In this document: piece by piece, positions 13,235 to 13,996 of the stretch
Position numbering within the stretch: the first letter of the stretch is position 1
How the letters are laid out: each line of letters starts with the position of its first letter
NCBI GenBank assembly: GCA_018712515.1
Contig: DVGW01000040.1
Location: 1-13,996, forward strand
Direction: 5' to 3'
From: Aphodovivens avicola
GTDB lineage: Bacteria > Actinomycetota > Coriobacteriia > Coriobacteriales > Eggerthellaceae
Length of the DNA stretch: 13,996 nt
Position numbers and translations under genes: made by a program
Notes under the pieces: generated by a model
Databases searched by the model: none
Told to the model about the DNA's origin: nothing
The model's input: only the letters and a program-made list of their open reading frames with translations

Positions 13235-13996
13235 TTGGAATCCTCGATTGAAGCAATTGACCGCTGGCAGCTGGATGTTCCAGTAGTACTGTTTATTTTT
13301 AAAAGGGCGCACACCGCTCCTTTGATCATGCGGCGACTTCGTGCCGTGAGACCTAAAAAGATTTATCTTCTTGCAGATCAGGGACGCGACGATGAGGAAA
13401 GTGCGCTTGCTTTAGACTGTCGAAAAGCATTTGAACATGAAATAGACTGGGACTGCGAAATCGTAAAACATTACGCAACTGAAAACAGAGGCGTGTTTAA
13501 TAATATAGGGCTCGGAGCTCTCTGGGTATTTGAGCGCGAATCTAAAGCGATTTTTCTCGAAGATGACAACTTGCCTTCCATCTCGTTTTTCCATTACTGC
13601 TCTGAATTGTTGGAGAGATACCAGAATGATGAATCGATTTTTTGGATCTGCGGGACAAATTATCTGGGGGATATCCAACATGAAAGGGTACAGAGTTATT
13701 ACTTCACCCAGAGCTTGTTGCCGTGTGGTTGGGCATCTTGGTCGGATAAATTTACTTGTTTCTATGATGCTTACTTTGAAAAATGCAAAACAAAAGATGG
13801 ATTCAAAAAGATTAGAAAAACATATCGCAACAGGGCTTTATTTAGGCAGCAGAAAATAAGCATTACAAATGAGCTCCTTCGCTATCAAAAGGGAATGGGT
13901 TTTCGTTCGTGGGATTATCAGCTTATTTCGTCTTTGCGCGCAAATAATTTGTATGGAATTGTTCCTGCATGTAATCAAATTAGGAATATAGGGGTA
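13235..13996 (+). CDS. Glycosyltransferase of the HlpA-like/nucleotide-diphospho-sugar type, 3' end cut by the window
   Basis: An open frame of 254 codons with no stop before the window ends. It begins with TTG right after the capF stop; GAGGAGG at 13217-13223 supports it, and homology begins by residue 15, so the first ATG (13328) would remove conserved sequence. Family pattern: PVVLFIFKRAHTAPLIMRRLRAVRPKKIYLLADQGR (16-51), TENRGVFNNIGLGALWVFE (82-100), the metal/nucleotide-sugar motif FLEDDNLPSISFF (107-119), ICGTNYLGD (138-146), GWASWSDKF (165-173), SWDYQL (225-230) and a near-terminal VPACNQIRNIG. This is a GT-A type glycosyltransferase of surface-glycan loci. The sequence is strikingly AT-rich after GC-rich capF. 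Little of the protein should be missing, since the N-x-I-x-NIG block normally lies near its C-terminus. Confidence 0.85.
   Translation, partial: MESSIEAIDRWQLDVPVVLFIFKRAHTAPLIMRRLRAVRPKKIYLLADQGRDDEESALALDCRKAFEHEIDWDCEIVKHYATENRGVFNNIGLGALWVFERESKAIFLEDDNLPSISFFHYCSELLERYQNDESIFWICGTNYLGDIQHERVQSYYFTQSLLPCGWASWSDKFTCFYDAYFEKCKTKDGFKKIRKTYRNRALFRQQKISITNELLRYQKGMGFRSWDYQLISSLRANNLYGIVPACNQIRNIGV

Overview
The window looks like a chromosomal stretch from a high-GC Actinomycetota, most likely a gut or oral Coriobacteriia (Collinsella/Olsenella type). That placement is an inference from the GC-rich codon use, the four-cysteine form of ribosomal protein L28, the Nif3 plus zinc-ribbon gene pair, and a LoaP-type NusG paralogue heading a polysaccharide operon. 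No rRNA, tRNA or CRISPR was seen.

Left part, housekeeping (1-5360). A leftward gene encodes an alkyltransferase-family protein that has lost its catalytic cysteine (PAHRV instead of PCHRV). Diverging from it is a tightly spaced rightward series: ribulose-phosphate 3-epimerase (rpe), a NifS/IscS-type cysteine desulfurase, a PHP-family histidinol-phosphatase-like enzyme, a Nif3-family metalloprotein and a coiled-coil/zinc-ribbon protein of the COG1579 type. It ends in an unusual stack of nested inverted repeats and a bidirectional terminator shared with the leftward rpmB gene. The first 34 bases hold nothing I can identify.

Middle, control region (5552-6132). After rpmB and its promoter there is no recognisable gene for about 580 bases. 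Inside it, two perfect 19-bp inverted repeats (5862-5880 and 6034-6052) bracket a 153-bp segment carrying a consensus TATAAT box that points into the polysaccharide operon. This is the architecture of an invertible, phase-variable promoter, caught here in the ON orientation. The leader behind it contains GC-rich hairpins, one of which overlaps the Shine-Dalgarno sequence of the first gene.

Right part, polysaccharide operon (6133-13996, runs off the end). A LoaP-like processive antiterminator comes first, followed by a polyprenyl-phosphate sugar-1-phosphate transferase (chain initiation), two GT-B glycosyltransferases, a polysaccharide pyruvyl transferase, a CapE/CapF pair that would make the precursor of UDP-N-acetyl-L-fucosamine, and a glycosyltransferase of the HlpA-like type cut by the window edge. 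Genes are translationally coupled or nearly so. The two GT-B genes, the pyruvyl transferase and the last glycosyltransferase are clearly more AT-rich than the initiating transferase, capE and capF, so the locus is a mosaic.

The most interesting idea is the combination: a recombination-controlled promoter (on/off) directly followed by a dedicated antiterminator (reads the long operon). It parallels the invertible-promoter/UpxY logic of Bacteroides capsules, but appears to be built from different parts in an actinobacterium.
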